Under the pieces are notes generated by a model, which worked only from the letters and a program-made list of their open reading frames with translations, had not been told where the DNA came from and did not search any database. DNA of 64,000 bases from Actinomadura citrea (GTDB lineage Bacteria > Actinomycetota > Actinomycetes > Streptosporangiales > Streptosporangiaceae). Location: positions 310,001-374,000 of the forward strand of contig NZ_JACCBT010000001.1 in assembly GCF_013409045.1 (NCBI RefSeq). Reading direction: 5' to 3'. Shown one piece after another: positions 1 to 6,846 of this stretch. The first letter of the stretch is position 1, and every line of letters begins with the position of its first letter. Both the position numbers and the translations under genes were made by a program.

Positions 1-125
1 GGGGTCGCCGGAGGCGCCGACTCGCCCGAGTCGTCGCCGCCGCGGCCACATCCGGCCGCGGCGAGCGGCACGGTCAGCAGCGTGGCGAGGAAAGTCGCGG
101 TTCCAATAGCCCCTCTACCTGGCAT
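1..125 (-). CDS. Putative lipoprotein, N-terminal fragment
   Basis: Reading the minus strand from the ATG at 125 gives 41 codons that run off the left edge of the window. The peptide begins MPGRGAIGTATFLATLLTV and continues with PLAAAGC, a type II signal peptide: positive n-region, hydrophobic core, and a lipobox-like end with the lipidated Cys at about residue 26. After the Cys comes a Gly/Asp/Ser/Pro-rich linker, as in many actinobacterial lipoproteins. The mature domain lies outside the window, so no function can be given. The lipobox has Ala instead of the usual Leu at -3, so lipidation is likely but not certain. It is transcribed away from the small membrane protein at 289. Confidence 0.6.
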   Translation of the reverse strand, partial: MPGRGAIGTATFLATLLTVPLAAAGCGRGGDDSGESAPPAT

Positions 126-243
126 CTTTGCAGCATACGCAGGTCACCGGGTGCGCGCGGCGGGCCGGGTATTCGCTACGGTGCGTTTGAAGGCGCGCCC
201 GCCGGAAAAGGGCCGGGACGGACGGGCCGTGATCCCCAACCAT

Positions 244-266
244 CCGCCGGGCATGTCGCCCGGTGG
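244..266. promoter_or_regulatory. Hairpin just upstream of a start site
   Basis: Arms CCGCCGGGC and GCCCGGTGG flank a 5-nt loop (ATGTC) with one mismatch. The hairpin lies 22 nt before the ATG at 289 and before its AGGGAG ribosome-binding site. It could shape the 5' leader of that gene. Functional meaning is inference. Confidence 0.3.
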
Positions 267-288
267 CGTCCGGCCCCAGGGAGCCGGC

Positions 289-711
289 ATGGCGGAACCT
301 CAGGAGAGGGACCTCCCCAGCCTCGAAGACGAGATCTTCGCGGTCGCGCACAGCGTGGAGGTCGAGCAGGCGGCGCATGCGCAGCCTCTGTTGCAGACAG
401 AGAGGGCGCAGGTCGCCGCAGAGCGCGCGCGGGCGTTCCTCGGCCGGGACGTGAAGGCGCTGGCGGCCGGCATTGCGGCCTTCGTCTTCGTCGACGCCGT
501 GATGATGTACCCGCCGCTGATGATGAGCCGCAGGCCCAGCCTGCTGCCGCAGTTCGTGACGCTGCTGGTGCTGGCGTTCGGGCTCGGAGGCCTGCTCGCC
601 TGGAAGGTCGGCGGGCGGTGGCGGACGTTCGGCATCGGGATGATGCTCGCCTGGGGCCTGCTGACCCTGCTGTCCGTCGGGTTCCTGACCGGCGTGACCG
701 CCCCGCTCTAG
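289..711 (+). CDS. Small three-span membrane protein, unknown function
   Basis: A 140-residue protein starting at ATG 289, chosen because AGGGAG lies 6-9 nt upstream; the frame is open further upstream to 82 but without a ribosome-binding site. Residues 1-55 are charged and rich in Glu/Gln/Ala/Arg (possible helix on the cytoplasmic side). Three hydrophobic spans follow, at about 56-78, 87-105 and 113-135. I recognise no family. Its stop overlaps by 4 bp the stop of the convergent MarR gene (shared CTAG at 708-711), so the two transcripts must overlap at their 3' ends. Confidence 0.7.
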   Translation: MAEPQERDLPSLEDEIFAVAHSVEVEQAAHAQPLLQTERAQVAAERARAFLGRDVKALAAGIAAFVFVDAVMMYPPLMMSRRPSLLPQFVTLLVLAFGLGGLLAWKVGGRWRTFGIGMMLAWGLLTLLSVGFLTGVTAPL

Positions 712-1169
712 GACGGGCCGCCGAGGCGCTTGAGGACGACGCTGAACGCGCGCCCGATGGCCTCCAGATCCTGGGGCTCGACCACGTCGATGAAGAACGT
801 CCGGACGACCTCGACGTGGTCGCGGGCGGCGCGCTCCAGCGCGGCGAAGCCCTCGTCGGTCAGGTGCGCGTAGACGCCGCGCTTGTCGTTCGGGCAGCTG
901 TCCCGCTTGACCAGGCCCTTGGTCTCCAGGCGGGAGCAGGTGTGGGAGAGACGGCTGCGCGACTGGCTGGCGTTGTCGGCGAGCTCCGCCATCCGCAGCC
1001 GCCGGTCGGGCGCCTCCGACAGCCGGACGAGGATCTCGTACTCGGAGTTCGACAGGCCGTGCTTGGTCTTGAGATCGCGGTCCATGACCTCGGTGAGCCG
1101 GACGCTGCCGTCCACGTATGCCCGCCAATCGCGCTGCTGGGTGGCATCGAGCCAGCGAGGTTCGGTCAT
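708..1169 (-). CDS. MarR-family transcriptional regulator
   Basis: A 153-residue winged-helix regulator starting MTEPRWLDATQQRDWRAY at ATG 1169; longer in-frame starts reach 1202 but would run into the operator. The central part (LSNSEYEILVRLSEAP, then RLRMAELADNASQSRSRLSHT) is the MarR helix-turn-helix, and KGLVKRDSCPNDKRGVYAHLT is the wing. MarR dimers bind short inverted repeats and usually release them on binding phenolic or oxidant ligands. Two perfect inverted repeats sit in the 163-bp gap to the divergent pirin gene, so it very probably represses itself and pirin. Confidence 0.9.
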   Translation of the reverse strand: MTEPRWLDATQQRDWRAYVDGSVRLTEVMDRDLKTKHGLSNSEYEILVRLSEAPDRRLRMAELADNASQSRSRLSHTCSRLETKGLVKRDSCPNDKRGVYAHLTDEGFAALERAARDHVEVVRTFFIDVVEPQDLEAIGRAFSVVLKRLGGPS

Positions 1170-1189
1170 GTCCCGAGTATAGACCATAT

Positions 1190-1203
1190 GTTGAAGATTC
1201 AAC
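1190..1203. promoter_or_regulatory. Probable MarR operator 1
   Basis: Perfect inverted repeat GTTGAA-GA-TTCAAC, 21 bp before the MarR start. It shares the GTTGAa core with the second site at 1254, which supports both being bound by the same dimeric regulator. Confidence 0.65.
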
Positions 1204-1253
1204 TAACTCGCGCTATCTTCAGCCTAGCAGGACGGGTGCCTCCGTCCGAGGAA

Positions 1254-1273
1254 ATAGTTGAAGCATCAACTAT
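1254..1273. promoter_or_regulatory. Probable MarR operator 2
   Basis: Perfect 20-bp palindrome ATAGTTGA-AGCA-TCAACTAT with 8-bp arms, 60 bp before the pirin start. The core GTTGA/TCAAC repeats that of the site at 1190. The centres are about 67 bp apart. Confidence 0.7.
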
Positions 1274-1332
1274 GTTGCAGGGACCAGTGCACCGCCCGAC
1301 CGCGGACGGACACCCGGACGAGGGAGAACCCG

Positions 1333-2343
1333 ATGCCTGCCGTGATGGCCGACCCGCTGACCCTGCCCCGCCTGCCGCTGCTGCCGCAGGAGGGCACCGA
1401 CTGGCGCCGCGTCGCGAAGGTCGTGACCGCCAAGCGCCACCTGGAGGGCGAGGGCTTCCAGGTCAGGCGCCCCTTCCCGGGCATCGACCTGTCCCTGGCC
1501 GACCCGTTCCTGCTCCTGGACCACATGGGCGCCGTCGAGTACGCGCCGGGCGAGGCGAAAGGCACCCCGTGGCATCCGCACCGGGGTTTCGAGACCGTCA
1601 CCTACATCATCGACGGGGCGTTCCAGCACCAGGACACCACCGGTGGCGGCGGCCTCATCGCCGACGGCGCCACGCAGTGGATGACGGCCGCGTCCGGGCT
1701 CCAGCACATCGAGCAGCCGCCGCCCGAGCTGGTGGCCAAGGGCGGCCTCTTCCACGGCATCCAGCTCTGGGTCAACCTGCCGCGCGCCCAGAAGTGGGTC
1801 CCGCCGCGCTACCAGGACATCGAGGCCCGCGACGTCAAGCTGCTCGCCGCCGACGACGGCTCGTCCCTCGTGCGCGTCATCGCCGGGTCGCTCGCCGGAT
1901 ACGACGGCCCCGGCGTCACCTACACGCCGATCAACTACCTGCACGCGACCGTCGCGCCCGGGGCGCGCCTGGCGCTGCCCTGGCCGCGCGACTTCAACGC
2001 GCTGGTGTACGTCCTGGCGGGCCGCGGGACGGCCGGCGTCGAGGAGGCGGCGCTGGACGAGGGGCAGCTCGCCGTGTTCGCCGGCTCGCACCACAAGGGC
2101 GAGGGGGACGGTCTCGTCGTCCGCGCCGCCGACAGCCAGCCGACCGCCAGTGCCGCGGGCTGGGAGATCCTCGTTCTCGGTGGCCTGCCCATCCGGGAGC
2201 CGATCGCCCGGTACGGCCCCTTCGTGATGAACACCCGCGACGAGATCGTCCAGGCGTTCGAGGACTTCCAGGCCGGGCGCATGGGCACCGTCCCCGCCGA
2301 GAAGGTCCCTCACCGGTCCGACGCGGACGAGCCCCTGGCCTGA
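1333..2343 (+). CDS. Pirin family protein
   Basis: A 336-residue bicupin. The start at ATG 1333 follows GAGGGAGAA; an upstream GTG at 1258 lies inside operator 2 and is unlikely. The N-terminal cupin carries the metal-binding WHPHRGFETVTY motif (His81 and His83), the DFAYAP-like turn VEYAPG and the GATQWMTAASGLQHIE stretch typical of pirins. The C-terminal pirin domain (about residues 190-310) is complete. Bacterial pirins are metal-binding proteins, some with quercetin 2,3-dioxygenase activity, others acting as regulators; sequence alone cannot choose. The divergent MarR gene with paired operators suggests induction by an aromatic or redox-active compound. Confidence 0.92.
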   Translation: MPAVMADPLTLPRLPLLPQEGTDWRRVAKVVTAKRHLEGEGFQVRRPFPGIDLSLADPFLLLDHMGAVEYAPGEAKGTPWHPHRGFETVTYIIDGAFQHQDTTGGGGLIADGATQWMTAASGLQHIEQPPPELVAKGGLFHGIQLWVNLPRAQKWVPPRYQDIEARDVKLLAADDGSSLVRVIAGSLAGYDGPGVTYTPINYLHATVAPGARLALPWPRDFNALVYVLAGRGTAGVEEAALDEGQLAVFAGSHHKGEGDGLVVRAADSQPTASAAGWEILVLGGLPIREPIARYGPFVMNTRDEIVQAFEDFQAGRMGTVPAEKVPHRSDADEPLA

Positions 2344-2443
2344 CCCTCGGGTCGGGACGTCGAGCTCCCCGGCCGCGGGGGTGGTGCCCGCGGCCGGGGT
2401 CTTCCGTGTTCGCGTGACGGAGGAAGACGGCGTGCGCTACTGT

Positions 2444-2484
2444 GTTCGAACAGTCGAACAGAAGTTCGACCACCTTGTTCGAAC
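2444..2484. promoter_or_regulatory. LexA (SOS) box with flanking GTTCGAAC repeats
   Basis: Positions 2454-2469 read TCGAAC-AGAA-GTTCGA, an exact match to the actinobacterial LexA consensus TCGAAC-N4-GTTCGA, extended to 2453-2470 by a G/C pair. It is flanked by two copies of the self-complementary octamer GTTCGAAC (2444-2451 and 2477-2484). The next plus-strand gene is the AAA ATPase, so DNA-damage control of that gene is the simplest reading. Confidence 0.7.
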
Positions 2485-2639
2485 GCGCTCGCCCGGGAGG
2501 CGACATGGTGGCGACCATGGCCACACGGGGGCCCGAGGGCTCCGCGCGCTGCGGGCGGCGGCGTGACCACGCGACACGCCGCAGCGTTCTCTACGCAAAT
2601 CTACGGCCGCAGCTATATCGCCTCATAGAGTCCGAGAGC

Positions 2640-3833
2640 GTGGACCCCGTGCGGAACCCCTATGCCCCCGGCGCCGGGCAGCGCCCGCCCGAGCTGGCCG
2701 GCCGCGACCGCGAGCTCCGGCAGTTCGAGGTGGTGCTCGAACGCGTGGCCCGCGGCCGCCCCGAGCGCAGCATGATCGTCACCGGGCTGCGCGGGGTGGG
2801 CAAGACCGTGCTGCTCAACGCCTTCCGGTCGCAGGCGATCCAGCGGCTGTGGGGGACGGGGAAGATCGAGGCCCGTCCCGACCAGTCGATCCGCCGTCCG
2901 GTCGCGTCCGCGCTGCACCGGGCGGTCCGGGAGCTGGCGCCCCGGCACCGCGCGCCCGACCGCATCGAGGAGTTCCTCGGCGTGCTCAAGTCGTTCGCGC
3001 AGGCGGGGCCCGAGCCGTCCGGCAAGGCCAAGGCGCGGGCGCACCGGTGGCAGCCCGGCATCGACGTGCCCGCCGCGCGCGGCCGCGCCGACTCCGGCGA
3101 TCTGGAGATCGACCTCACCGAGCTGTTCGTCGACGCCGCCTCCGTCGCGACCGACGTCGGCGTCGGCATCGCCCTGTTCGTCGACGAAATGCAGGACATC
3201 CCGGCCGACGACGTGTCCGCGCTGTGCGCCGCGTGCCACGAGCTGGCGCAGGTCGGCGGCCCGCTGATCGTGGTGGGCGCGGGCCTGCCGCACCTGCCGG
3301 CCGTCCTGTCGGCGAGCAAGTCCTACTCCGAGCGGCTCTTCCGGTACGCGCGCATCGACCGGCTCGACCGCGAGTCGGCCGACGTCGCGCTGCTGGCCCC
3401 CGCCGAGCGCGAGGACGTCACCTTCACCCAGGACGCCCTCGACGCGCTGTACGGCGCGGCCGACGGCTACCCCTACTTCGTCCAGGCGTACGCCAAGGTC
3501 GTCTGGGACGTCGCCCCCGACAGCCCCATCACCGCCGACGACATCAAGGTCGCCGCGCCGGAGGCGGAGAGCGAGCTCGCCGTCGGCTTCTTCGGCAGCC
3601 GCTACGAGCGCGCCACCCCCGCCGAGCGCGACTACATGCGCGCCATGGCCATGCTCGGCGACGACCCGGTGCCCACCGCGTCCGTCGCCGACGAGCTGGG
3701 CCGCAAACCGTCCAGCCTGTCGCCCGCCCGCGACGGGCTCATCAAGAAGGGCCTCATCTACAGCGCCGAGCGCGGCATGGTCGCGTTCACCGTCCCGCAC
3801 TTCGGCAAGTTCCTCCGCTCCCAGCCCGCCTGA
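2640..3833 (+). CDS. AAA-family ATP-binding protein (orc1/cdc6-like ATPase fold)
   Basis: A 397-residue ATPase when started at GTG 2640 (VDPVRNPYAPGAGQRPPELAGRD, the usual beginning of this actinobacterial family). An in-frame ATG at 2505 has a much stronger ribosome-binding site (GGGAGG) and lies just after the LexA box; it would add 45 residues of unfamiliar sequence, so the start is open. GLRGVGKT at about 49-56 is Walker A; VGIALFVDEMQDI is Walker B; FRYARIDRL is a sensor-like stretch. The C-terminal third resembles a winged helix (ELGRKPSSLSPARDGLIKKGLI), as in Orc1/Cdc6-type and STAND ATPases. The role is unknown; the SOS box suggests a DNA-damage link. Confidence 0.85.
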   Translation: MDPVRNPYAPGAGQRPPELAGRDRELRQFEVVLERVARGRPERSMIVTGLRGVGKTVLLNAFRSQAIQRLWGTGKIEARPDQSIRRPVASALHRAVRELAPRHRAPDRIEEFLGVLKSFAQAGPEPSGKAKARAHRWQPGIDVPAARGRADSGDLEIDLTELFVDAASVATDVGVGIALFVDEMQDIPADDVSALCAACHELAQVGGPLIVVGAGLPHLPAVLSASKSYSERLFRYARIDRLDRESADVALLAPAEREDVTFTQDALDALYGAADGYPYFVQAYAKVVWDVAPDSPITADDIKVAAPEAESELAVGFFGSRYERATPAERDYMRAMAMLGDDPVPTASVADELGRKPSSLSPARDGLIKKGLIYSAERGMVAFTVPHFGKFLRSQPA

Positions 3834-3849
3834 CCTATCCGTCTATCGG

Positions 3850-3875
3850 GCTCTCTAGCGACAGCGCTAGAGAGC
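3850..3875. repeat. Perfect 26-bp palindrome, GCTAGAGAG family copy 1
   Basis: Arms GCTCTCTAGCG and CGCTAGAGAGC (11 bp) surround ACAG. It lies 16 bp after the ATPase stop. A second near-identical palindrome sits 68 bp further on. It could act as operator, terminator, or both. Confidence 0.7.
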
Positions 3876-3917
3876 GGTAGAAGGCCGCATCGAGCCGCCC
3901 TGTCGCGGCGAGTATCC

Positions 3918-3945
3918 GGCTCCCTAGCGACAGTGCTAGAGAGCC
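3918..3945. repeat. 28-bp palindrome, GCTAGAGAG family copy 2
   Basis: Arms GGCTCCCTAGC and GCTAGAGAGCC with one mismatch, around the 6-nt centre GACAGT. The centre and arms closely match copy 1 (3850), including the trailing GGTAGA/CGTAGA. There is no T-tract after it, which speaks against a simple terminator. Confidence 0.65.
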
Positions 3946-3975
3946 GTAGATTTTGCTGGTCCCTCCTCTGGCGCC

Positions 3976-4030
3976 CTCTAAGCCTTTCTAGATCTTTTCT
4001 TAGAGAGTGCTAGAGAGTCGCAGAGAGGCG
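3976..4030. repeat. Degenerate third element with three 10-bp tandem units
   Basis: CTCTAAG (3976-3982) pairs with CTTAGAG (3999-4005). The right arm runs into three tandem 10-mers, TAGAGAGTGC, TAGAGAGTCG and CAGAGAGGCG (4001-4030). The AGAGAG core is shared with the two palindromes upstream. The stretch is AT-rich for this genome. The next gene starts at 4112. Confidence 0.55.
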
Positions 4031-4111
4031 ATCAGGTGTCGTCCGCGCGACGTGGGTAGGAGCCACGGCGCGTGCCCGCGAACGGGCACGGAAGCCGACG
4101 TCGGGAGAGAC

Positions 4112-4354
4112 ATGGCAGACCGATTCCGAGGCCAGGACCCGGACCACCAGCACGGCGGTCTGGACGAGGACGCCGTCGAGGACGAGTTCGCCGTCGAGGA
4201 GGAATACGGCGACCAGAGCGACATGTCCCTGCACGACGAGGAGGCGATGCAGCAGGAGCAGGGAGGCCTGCCCCCGGGCGCGGACGGCGACTACCCCGCC
4301 TCGGCCGACGTCTCGTTCGACGTGGCAGAGGAGGACCCCGAAGGCAGCCCGTGA
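4112..4354 (+). CDS. Small acidic protein, paralogue A
   Basis: An 80-residue, strongly acidic protein starting at ATG 4112 after GGGAGAG; the upstream in-frame ATG at 4007 lies inside the repeat cluster. Sequence runs MADRFRGQDPDHQHGGLDED and then long Asp/Glu-rich segments, with no membrane span and no Cys. It contains the block LHDEEAMQQEQGGLPPG (about residues 39-55), which recurs in altered form in the next gene at 4465. No known domain is recognised. It directly follows the palindrome cluster. Confidence 0.65.
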   Translation: MADRFRGQDPDHQHGGLDEDAVEDEFAVEEEYGDQSDMSLHDEEAMQQEQGGLPPGADGDYPASADVSFDVAEEDPEGSP

Positions 4355-4464
4355 ACCGCGCAGCCGACCCACCGGCGGCGGTCCCGTGTGTTGCCATGCC
4401 AGGTCGGCGGGTAGGAGACGGGTGGCGATCCGCGGCGGGCATCTGGGCGATGCCAGGGGAACAC

Positions 4465-4704
4465 ATGACAGTGCGACGCCGGCCCCGAGGCCACGAAACC
4501 GACGACGAGCTCGTGGACGAGGACGAGATCTCCGCCTCGATCCTGGGCTACGACGACTCCGCGATGCGGCAGGACCAGGGCGGCCGTCCGCCGGATACCG
4601 GGTCGGAGAACCGGTACATGGTCCGGCTGCGCGAGACGCTGCACGCCCGAACCCGGCGCCTCCTCTTCCGGCGCTCGCGCGGGGGCACCGCCCAGCAGTT
4701 CTGA
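4465..4704 (+). CDS. Small protein, paralogue B of the preceding gene
   Basis: A 79-residue protein from ATG 4465 (GGGGAAC upstream; ATG 4450 is an alternative). The N-terminal half is acidic (TDDELVDEDEISASILGYDD) and holds DDSAMRQDQGGRPPDTG, which aligns with DEEAMQQEQGGLPPGAD of the gene at 4112. The C-terminal half differs and is strongly basic (RLRETLHARTRRLLFRRSRG), so the protein is bipolar. It probably arose by duplication. Function unknown; it ends 23 bp from the stop of a convergent gene. Confidence 0.6.
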   Translation: MTVRRRPRGHETDDELVDEDEISASILGYDDSAMRQDQGGRPPDTGSENRYMVRLRETLHARTRRLLFRRSRGGTAQQF

Positions 4705-4727
4705 CGGCGCCCCGGCCGAGCGGTCTC

Positions 4728-5633
4728 TCACCGGCCTTCGGACACGAGATTCGGCTGGACGGGCGCGGCGACCTCGGACGCGACCACCTCGGACGCGACC
4801 ACCTCGGACGCGGCGACCTCGGACGCGACCACCTCGGACGCCACCACCACCGACCGGACGGCCCGGTCCCGCTCCGACGTCGACACCGCGAACACGATCT
4901 CCACGTCCCGCTCGCGCACCCGTCCGGGGAAGGCCACGAACCTCCAGCAGCCCTCCCGCCAGACGTCCAGCGGTACGGCGCTCTTGATCGCGTTCTCGTG
5001 GTCGGTCCACGCCGAGCTGTCGTACAGCCGCGCGTAGGTCTCCGGCATCGGGCTGCGGCGCCGCTCGCACGGGACGGCGCGCGGCAGCCGGTGCCGCCCG
5101 GCCAGCTCCGCCAGTTCGGGGGACAGCGCCAAGAACAGCGCGACCTCGACCGCGAACATGAGCCCGACCTGCGTGTGGACGTCCCGCAGCACCTCCACGC
5201 CCGCGTGCGGCGCGCCGAGCGAGACGACCGCCGCGCAGGTGAACAGCATCGCCCGCAGCACGCTGCGCCGGTCCACCTTCTTGGCGCTGAGCGCGCCGAA
5301 ACAGCCGCAACCCGCGTCCGGCCTGTGCACCCGCAGCTCGCCGACGACCCAGGTCGCGGCGGCGAACGCCACCGTCGTCGCCAGCCGCACCGACAGGTGC
5401 GAGGTCACCAGCAGCGCGAGGCCGAGCATGCCCTCGCCGATGCCGAGCCCGACCGTCATGCCACGGCTGCGGCGCAGCGCCGACAGCCGCGCGAGCCCGG
5501 CCGGCACCGGGACTCCGTGCACGTGGTCCGGCGCGCCTGCCGTCCGCTCCCGCATCGTCAGCTTCGCCAGGCACGCCACCAGCAGCACCGCCGCCAGCAG
5601 CAGGACCTGCGTGTTCTGGATCGCCGTCACCAT
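4728..5633 (-). CDS. MauE/DoxX-type membrane protein with repetitive C-terminus
   Basis: A 301-residue membrane protein. Residues 1-160 carry four or five spans and the GCGCFG motif (Cys109, Cys111) after a hydrophobic helix, the hallmark of MauE-family proteins, which support thiol-disulfide chemistry of partner proteins. A soluble region follows, ending in a repeat built of VASEV/AASEV units (five copies of a 15-bp tandem repeat at 4771-4845). Its ATG overlaps the stop of the upstream gene by 7 nt (ATGGTGA), so the two are translationally coupled. Known of the family: MauE assists methylamine dehydrogenase maturation. Inferred here: it handles disulfides in the Cys-rich partner. No methylamine dehydrogenase genes are present. 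Confidence 0.8.
   Translation of the reverse strand: MVTAIQNTQVLLLAAVLLVACLAKLTMRERTAGAPDHVHGVPVPAGLARLSALRRSRGMTVGLGIGEGMLGLALLVTSHLSVRLATTVAFAAATWVVGELRVHRPDAGCGCFGALSAKKVDRRSVLRAMLFTCAAVVSLGAPHAGVEVLRDVHTQVGLMFAVEVALFLALSPELAELAGRHRLPRAVPCERRRSPMPETYARLYDSSAWTDHENAIKSAVPLDVWREGCWRFVAFPGRVRERDVEIVFAVSTSERDRAVRSVVVASEVVASEVAASEVVASEVVASEVAAPVQPNLVSEGR
4771..4845. repeat. Five tandem 15-bp repeats inside the MauE-like gene
   Basis: Units of ACCTCGGACGCGACC repeat five times with small changes (third unit ends GCG; fifth reads CCACC). In the minus-strand gene they encode repeated (V/A)ASEV pentapeptides near the C-terminus. Such units expand or contract by slippage without breaking the frame. 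Confidence 0.85.
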
Positions 5634-6583
5634 CGCCCCTCCACCCCCTGCGGCGCGCCCGGCCGGACGCTCGCGTTGAAGCAGCCGGCCGCGAGGTCGC
5701 CGCCGAGCCCGGCGAAGACGGCCGGGGTCAGTTCGACGATCCGCCCCCGCGGCGAGGCGTCGCACTCCACGCACCGGTCGCAGAACCGGGCCGCCGTGCA
5801 GCCGCACTCGATCACCGGTACCGGCGCCGACCGCCCCCCGCACTCGTTGCGGACGGTGATCTCACTGCCGATCGACAGGTACGGCATCGGCGCGCATCCG
5901 GACGGGGCGTCCGCGCAGCCCCCGGCGTCCCCCTCGGAGTCGACCGCCGGGTAGGACGCCCCGTCCCGCCACTCCCCCTCCACGCCGCCGAACCAGGTCG
6001 CGGTCCCGCTCGACTCCCGCGGAACCGGCGCGGCCGCCGCCGGCGCGGCGAGGTCGGCCACCCGGTACCCGGGCTGCGACGTGCCCGGACGCACCGCCTG
6101 CGGGCCGCCGGGGGACCCCACGCAGATCACGTCGATCAGGTAGCCGGGCTCCAGGCGCGGATGCCGGACCAGCACCGGGCCGAGGACGGACGGCGGGACC
6201 ACCACATGGGCGCGCCCGCGGTGCGGCCCCATGTCCACCTCCACGGAGCCGCGCCCGCACGCGAGGATCGTCCCGCTGACCCGGCCGATGCCCACCCAGA
6301 TCCGCTCGGCGCGGCCGGCGCCGGTCCGCCGGACGACCACGGGCCGGCCCGGCCGCAGCGCGGCGGGGCCCCCGCGCCCGCCGTGCCAGATCTCGGTGTC
6401 CTCGCTCATCGTGATGCGGGTCTCGGCCCCCCGCGCCCCCGCCTCGCCCACGACCAGCAGATGCGGGCTCGCGTCCAGGACGATCCCGCTCACCCCGCGC
6501 GTGCGGCGATCGGCCTCCGGACCTTCGGGGGCCGCGAACAACGCCCGGCGGTGCGCCGCCCGGCGGAGGTGGGTCGTCGGCAT
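5627..6583 (-). CDS. Cys-rich protein with RlpA-like double-psi barrel end
   Basis: A 318-residue protein. Residues 30-170 contain two beta-rich segments (VSGIVLDASPHLLVVGE and VSGTILACGRGSVEVDM) resembling DUF5666-like small barrels. The C-terminal part (about 210-310) reads like a double-psi beta barrel: LSIGSEITVRN, then PVPVIECGC, then RIVELTPAVFAGLGG, with extra Cys residues including ECGC and CDRCVEC. No clear signal peptide is visible at ATG 6583. The stop overlaps the MauE-like start, so the product is probably a client or partner of that membrane protein. Domain assignment is by eye and moderate. Confidence 0.7.
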   Translation of the reverse strand: MPTTHLRRAAHRRALFAAPEGPEADRRTRGVSGIVLDASPHLLVVGEAGARGAETRITMSEDTEIWHGGRGGPAALRPGRPVVVRRTGAGRAERIWVGIGRVSGTILACGRGSVEVDMGPHRGRAHVVVPPSVLGPVLVRHPRLEPGYLIDVICVGSPGGPQAVRPGTSQPGYRVADLAAPAAAAPVPRESSGTATWFGGVEGEWRDGASYPAVDSEGDAGGCADAPSGCAPMPYLSIGSEITVRNECGGRSAPVPVIECGCTAARFCDRCVECDASPRGRIVELTPAVFAGLGGDLAAGCFNASVRPGAPQGVEGRW

Positions 6584-6708
6584 CGCGGCACTCCGGCATC
6601 GATCGTCGTGACGTACGGCAACAGCTGTTAGGGCCGTGAGTCAAGAGTCACGCGCCGTGACCCGGCTGTCGACGGATTTGTCGCGATAAGTCAATGAGCG
6701 GAGGAAGT

Positions 6709-6736
6709 TTGATCTACCTAGGTTGAAGAATATAAA
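6709..6736 (+). promoter_or_regulatory. Candidate promoter for the SigE-family gene
   Basis: TTGATC (6709-6714) and TATAAA (6731-6736) are separated by 16 nt, in an unusually AT-rich stretch before the sigma gene. This is a reasonable housekeeping-type promoter, leaving a leader of roughly 100 nt. Confidence 0.35.
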
Positions 6737-6846
6737 CTGGTTGACCCGGATATGTTGTTCCAGTAGGCCCGAAATGACGCCGGACCTGCGATCGTCGTCA
6801 TACCGGGAGTCGGCGCGGCTCCCCAACCCCTGGTCGGGTGGTGGGT

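Noticed and set aside
4728..5633. Methylamine utilisation operon
   Set aside because: MauE-like domain only; none of the dehydrogenase subunits or other mau genes are present.
5862..6644. Second minus-strand frame overlapping the Cys-rich gene
   Set aside because: Proline/arginine/glycine-rich shadow in another frame; the chosen frame has barrel motifs and couples to the next gene.
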